The position numbers and the translations under genes are program-made. A stretch of DNA of 6,530 nucleotides from Actinomycetota bacterium (GTDB taxonomy: Bacteria > Actinomycetota > Coriobacteriia > Anaerosomatales > JAHIQC01): the NCBI GenBank assembly GCA_018902765.1, contig JAHIQC010000283.1, positions 1-6,530 of the forward strand. The letters run 5' to 3'. The notes below the pieces were generated by a model that had not been told where the DNA came from, did no database searches, and was given only the letters and a program-made list of their open reading frames with translations. Shown piece by piece: positions 5,947 through 6,530 of this stretch (position 1 is the first letter of the stretch; each line of letters starts with the position of its first letter).

Positions 5947-5952
5947 ACCTTT
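5947..5952 (-). promoter_or_regulatory. Ribosome site supporting the TTG start of the 12-haem cytochrome
   Basis: AAAGGT on the minus strand is five bases before TTG at 5941 and fills most of the 11-base gap after the preceding stop codon. It is the reason for choosing TTG; no ATG or better site lies nearby in that frame. Confidence 0.5.
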
Positions 5953-6530
5953 CTAGAATCCGGATGGCTCGCTCACGAGCAACAACTCATCGGCTGCCTG
6001 CGCCTGCATTAGCGCACTCCCGTGGGCCTGAGCCCACAGCGCAGCTTCCTGGCGGACTGCGACGCCCCTCGGATACAGGCGCATCGCATAGACGAACGCA
6101 TCCCATACCTCCACCGGAGCCTGATCATTCATCGCTGTCAGGAGACGAGCTCGCGCCACTGCCAGATCGTAGCTGTCAGGCTCAAGGTCGAGGCCCTCGT
6201 CGAGGACTCTGAGCGTGTCTTGGGCGGATTCGGAATCCCCTGTCGCAAGCCGATACATCTCCGCATCAGCAAGCGCGACGCGATTGGTGTCAGATGTCGG
6301 GTCTACTCTGACCGCCTGCGCGGCCGAGTGCGAGGCCTCGGTGAACCTCGCTTCAGCGAGATAGGTCTGTGAGTCCGCATACGATGCATCCGCATACAGG
6401 TACACACCACACGCCACCGCAACGATCACTGTAAGCCCCGTGGTTGCGTAGCGCAGGTACGGGCGCAGCACAGCGAGTCCCATGTTCGTTTCGGCCCCCA
6501 GCGCGGCGCCACGCGCAAGGCATAGCCCGC
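5953..6530 (-). CDS. TPR-like membrane protein, probably the C-terminus of a larger protein (5' end missing)
   Basis: The frame stays open to the right edge. An internal ATG at 6483 would give 176 residues, but it has no convincing ribosome site, and the 15 codons before it (…GLCLARGAALGAETN) read like coding sequence. After residue 1 of that ATG frame there is one membrane helix (about 12-27) followed by alpha-helical TPR-like repeats: ARFTEASHSAAQAVRVDP, VLDEGLDLEPDSYDLAVARARLL and an Ala-rich end (AAQADELLLVSEPSGF). A last helix followed by 'ADASYADSQTYL…A…AVRVDP' is the usual end of O-antigen ligase/Wzy-type membrane proteins, so the complete gene could be one of these; a stand-alone anchored TPR protein is the alternative. 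No haem motif is present. It is 11 bases upstream of the 12-haem cytochrome and so in the same operon. Confidence 0.7.
   Translation of the reverse strand, partial: GLCLARGAALGAETNMGLAVLRPYLRYATTGLTVIVAVACGVYLYADASYADSQTYLAEARFTEASHSAAQAVRVDPTSDTNRVALADAEMYRLATGDSESAQDTLRVLDEGLDLEPDSYDLAVARARLLTAMNDQAPVEVWDAFVYAMRLYPRGVAVRQEAALWAQAHGSALMQAQAADELLLVSEPSGF

Noticed and set aside
5125..6012. 295-codon open frame on the plus strand
   Set aside because: It lies antisense to the 12-haem cytochrome; its Arg/Ser/Pro-rich product has no domain and reflects GC-rich codon bias on the opposite strand.

Overview
All supportable genes in this GC-rich window lie on the minus strand, so transcription runs from the right edge to the left. 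The content is a dense c-type cytochrome locus. In transcription order it holds: a membrane-anchored TPR-like protein cut by the right edge (5953-6530); two adjacent paralogous membrane-anchored cytochromes, one with 12 CXXCH haem motifs (4910-5941) and one with 10 CXXCH plus two unusual CXCH motifs (3780-4913); a membrane-anchored TPR protein (2939-3655); a six-bladed NHL propeller protein with two membrane helices (1463-2914); and, behind a hairpin terminator and its own promoter, a secreted multihaem cytochrome that runs off the left edge (1-1196).

The first three genes are tightly packed (11-base gap, then a 4-base ATGA overlap) and form one transcription unit. A 124-base gap follows, which carries a palindrome-like site and a weak promoter candidate. 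The TPR and NHL genes are then 24 bases apart. The final cytochrome has a promoter candidate whose spacer contains a perfect 8+8 inverted repeat; a 15/20 match to that repeat lies in the 124-base gap upstream of the TPR gene. A common regulator for the two units is therefore plausible.

The main interpretation is that the last gene resembles the filament-forming OmcS/OmcE cytochromes of Geobacter. It has a signal peptide, a His-Gly-Gly segment before the first CXXCHxxH, a conserved Gly-His before the third haem, a CXXCHTPHG third haem motif and a Ser-Glu-Phe-CXXCH fourth motif. The two membrane cytochromes start with a NapC/NrfH-like head just outside a membrane helix and could pass electrons from the quinol pool outward to that cytochrome. 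The TPR and propeller proteins look like assembly or scaffolding partners. No enzyme acting on a soluble substrate is recognisable.

The organism is probably an anaerobe capable of extracellular or metal-dependent electron transfer. Strong Shine-Dalgarno sites, GTG and TTG starts, GC-rich codons and the style of the 'CHGxxMPHP' cytochromes suggest a deep-branching actinobacterium (Coriobacteriia/Anaerosomatales-like), but this is a low-confidence guess and other GC-rich anaerobes are possible. No tRNA, rRNA, CRISPR array, insertion sequence or phage gene was seen.
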